DNA from: JBBAFB01 sp041655595
GTDB lineage: Bacteria; Bacillota; DULZ01
NCBI GenBank assembly: GCA_041655595.1
Contig: JBBAFB010000103.1
Span: 1-7,770 of the forward strand
Direction: 5' to 3'
Length of the DNA stretch: 7,770 bases
Both the position numbers and the translations under genes were made by a program. Positions 7,148 to 7,770 of this stretch are shown in pieces. Each line of letters opens with the position of its first letter. Position 1 is the stretch's first letter. The notes under the pieces were generated by a model. It was not told the DNA's origin, ran no database searches, and saw only the letters and a program-made list of their open reading frames with translations.

Positions 7148-7281
7148 ATTTAAAGCATTTTTACAATGCTAGCAAGGAATTTGGAAAAACTCAAAGATTT
7201 TACCCCGGCAAATTATTGATCCGACTTACGTTCGCCTAAAAAGGAAGATTCCTACCCATTATTCTAAATCAATTAAGTACT

Positions 7282-7311
7282 AGTCTACCATAAAACAGCT
7301 TTAGTCGTCAA
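7282..7311 (-). promoter_or_regulatory. Candidate sigma-A promoter of the mrp operon
   Basis: On the minus strand TTGACG (7311-7306, five of six to the -35 consensus) is followed after 18 bases by TAGACT (7287-7282, four of six), with TGG directly before it giving an extended -10. It is the best promoter I found upstream of mrpA. Transcription would begin near 7275-7274, leaving an untranslated leader of about 240 bases. Confidence 0.55.
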
Positions 7312-7345
7312 TGGCAAAATATTCTGGATATTGTATACTGTGTGC

Positions 7346-7381
7346 AAGAAGGAGGAGCCGGAGACGGAAAGCAAGAAGGGA
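7346..7381. repeat. Purine-rich repeat module upstream of mrp promoter
   Basis: The plus strand has only four pyrimidines in 36 bases. CGGAAAGCAAGAAGG (7365-7379) matches the minus strand of 1305-1292 except for a TG against A difference. It is thus the mirrored partner of the module downstream of mrpG. Function unknown. Confidence 0.45.
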
Positions 7382-7417
7382 CCATTACGTGCACTACTTT
7401 CGTATCCCGGATTTTTT

Positions 7418-7434
7418 ACTCCGCTTTGCTGAGT
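7418..7434. repeat. Small hairpin flanked by T and A runs
   Basis: ACTCCGC and GCTGAGT pair with one mismatch around a TTT loop. A T6 run precedes it (7412-7417) and AAAA follows (7437-7440), which could extend pairing. Neither strand has a T-run directly 3' of the stem, so it is not a standard terminator. It lies between the purine-rich module and repeat core copy 2 and is probably part of the dispersed repeat. Confidence 0.35.
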
Positions 7435-7443
7435 TCAAAATTG

Positions 7444-7473
7444 GTTACGTGCCGCCCACACCACTACGAATGG
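7444..7473 (-). repeat. Dispersed intergenic repeat core, copy 2
   Basis: The minus strand reads CCATTCGTAGTGGTGTGGG followed by CGGCACGTAAC and matches 1150-1179 at 25 of 30 positions, all differences being transitions. It lies between the upstream chrA-like gene and the mrp promoter. Its orientation is inverted relative to copy 1, so the two face each other across the operon. Confidence 0.6.
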
Positions 7474-7491
7474 AAACGATAATAAAAATCG

Positions 7492-7518
7492 AGATCCTTC
7501 ACTGCGTTCAGGATGACA
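7492..7518 (-). repeat. Dispersed repeat with ATCCT/AGGAT hairpin
   Basis: On the minus strand this reads TGTCATCCTGAACGCAGTG followed by AAGGATCT, with 5-bp arms ATCCT (7514-7510) and AGGAT (7498-7494). This resembles a short palindromic sequence (TCATCCTGAGCGAAGCGAAGGATCT-like) scattered through the intergenic DNA of many bacteria, often mis-annotated as small proteins with ILHCVQDD or similar. The neighbouring GTCATTGCTATGGAAGG (7546-7530, minus) looks like a companion part of the same repeat. Family recognition is from memory. Confidence 0.55.
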
Positions 7519-7577
7519 CTGACCAAGACCTTCCATAGCAATGACATTACCGAGGATATCTGTTTTTATTCAGAAAT

Positions 7578-7602
7578 GATCACGTGTTACCCACACCTTG
7601 AA
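7578..7602 (-). repeat. Dispersed intergenic repeat core, degenerate copy 3
   Basis: The minus strand reads TTCAAGGTGTGGGTAACACG followed by TGATC. It shares GGTGTGGG, CACGT and the outer TTC with copy 2 in the same orientation, but differs at the middle (TAA against CGG). It lies just after the stop of the chrA-like gene. Weaker than the other two copies. Confidence 0.4.
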
Positions 7603-7619
7603 CTAAAACTGGTGGAAGG

Positions 7620-7770
7620 TTAAAAAATATAAAAAAACAAAATCCCCAGAACACCCCCGCCTAAAAGGGCGGTGATGGGATGCAGGTTGTAGCGATAGGA
7701 GGCAAAAAAGGCAGCCAGAGCCAGTAGTAAAGGCCAGATGCCGCTGATAACCCTTTCTGCCAGGGTAATC
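7620..7770 (-). CDS. chrA: Probable ChrA-type chromate transporter, C-terminal 49 residues only
   Basis: The minus-strand frame entering at 7770 gives 49 residues and stops at TAA 7622-7620; start and most of the protein are outside the window. The visible part has two hydrophobic stretches (about 7-23 and 33-48) joined by a short polar segment, RYNLHP. The pattern ALAAFFASYRYNLHP then LLGGGVLGILF resembles the end of ChrA (CHR family) proteins, where a basic residue, N-P and a glycine-rich last helix are typical. Bacillota often carry ChrA as two adjacent half-size genes, and this could be the second. ChrA exports chromate, usually together with protons. The coding frame is likely real; the family call is moderate because so little is visible. 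No link to mrp function is shown beyond shared strand. Confidence 0.55.
   Translation of the reverse strand, partial: ITLAERVISGIWPLLLALAAFFASYRYNLHPITALLGGGVLGILFFYIF

Larger units (their letters stand above)
7036..7619 (-). other. Gene-free region: mrp leader, promoter and repeat modules
   Basis: No believable gene is present on either strand. The plus-strand open frame 7311-7538 consists largely of repeat sequence: its ILHCVQDD segment is a familiar translation of a dispersed non-coding repeat. From right to left the region holds two repeat-core copies, the ATCCT/AGGAT repeat, a hairpin, a purine-rich module, a promoter candidate (7311-7282) and a leader of about 240 bases ending at mrpA. 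Small inverted repeats in the leader are at 7242-7253, 7132-7147 and 7154-7170 (AGCATT/AATGCT). A second, weaker promoter could be TTGCTA (7175-7170), 17 bases, TAAATA (7152-7147). I recognise no known riboswitch class in the leader; the GGGGAACC-type motifs of the c-di-AMP riboswitch are absent. I saw no convincing terminator for the upstream gene. Confidence 0.6.

Noticed and set aside
7036..7275. Known riboswitch in the mrp leader (c-di-AMP, Na+, Li+, T-box)
   Set aside because: I could not find the conserved core sequences of these classes that I know; only local hairpins are supported.
7405..7440. Intrinsic terminator for the chrA-like gene at the 7418-7434 hairpin
   Set aside because: Downstream of the stem on the minus strand comes an A-run, not a T-run.
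7311..7538. Plus-strand 75-residue open frame
   Set aside because: It is a translation of repeat DNA (purine tract giving an Arg-rich stretch, then ILHCVQDD), without a ribosome site.
1150..7602. CRISPR array or insertion sequence
   Set aside because: The repeat copies are few, unevenly spaced and in both orientations, and there is no transposase, cas gene or regular spacer pattern.

Overview
The window reads almost entirely on the minus strand and carries a complete seven-gene Mrp (Mnh/Sha) cation/proton antiporter operon, mrpA-B-C-D-E-F-G, between 7035 and 1341. Upstream of it, and cut by the right window edge, is the C-terminal end of a membrane protein that looks like a ChrA-type chromate transporter. 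Downstream of it, and cut by the left edge, is a Sua5/YwlC-type threonylcarbamoyl-AMP synthase gene needed for the t6A modification of tRNA. Real coding on the plus strand is absent; open frames there are antisense shadows or translations of intergenic repeats.

Organism (inference): a Gram-positive, most likely a Bacillota member of the Clostridia/Peptococcaceae (Desulfotomaculum-like) type. The reasons are Bacillus-like subunit sizes and gene order, purine-rich Shine-Dalgarno sites, GTG and TTG starts, sigma-A-like promoter boxes, moderate GC, and intergenic spaces filled with short dispersed repeats. No 16S or other decisive marker is present.

Layout, right to left in transcription order: partial chrA-like gene (7770-7620); a 584-base gene-free stretch (7619-7036) with dispersed repeat modules, a good promoter candidate (7311-7282) and a roughly 240-base mrp leader with possible competing hairpins around the mrpA ribosome binding site; mrpA to mrpG, tightly packed with overlapping or near-touching ends; a 286-base gap (1340-1055) with a convincing intrinsic terminator (1258-1221), repeat modules and an extended -10 promoter for sua5; then sua5 (1054 to beyond 1).

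The seven Mrp products assemble into one membrane complex. MrpA and MrpD are the large complex-I-like (NuoL/M/N type) antiporter subunits, MrpC resembles NuoK, the C-terminal part of MrpA resembles NuoJ-type segments, and MrpB, E, F and G are small accessory membrane subunits. The complex exchanges cytoplasmic Na+ (in some species K+ or other ions) for external protons, supporting pH and sodium homeostasis. All key lysines and glutamates of MrpA and MrpD appear intact.

The window holds no clear new system. The least ordinary items are the composite repeat modules that occur on both sides of the mrp operon in mirror-image orientation and the same order, and the long structured leader of mrpA.
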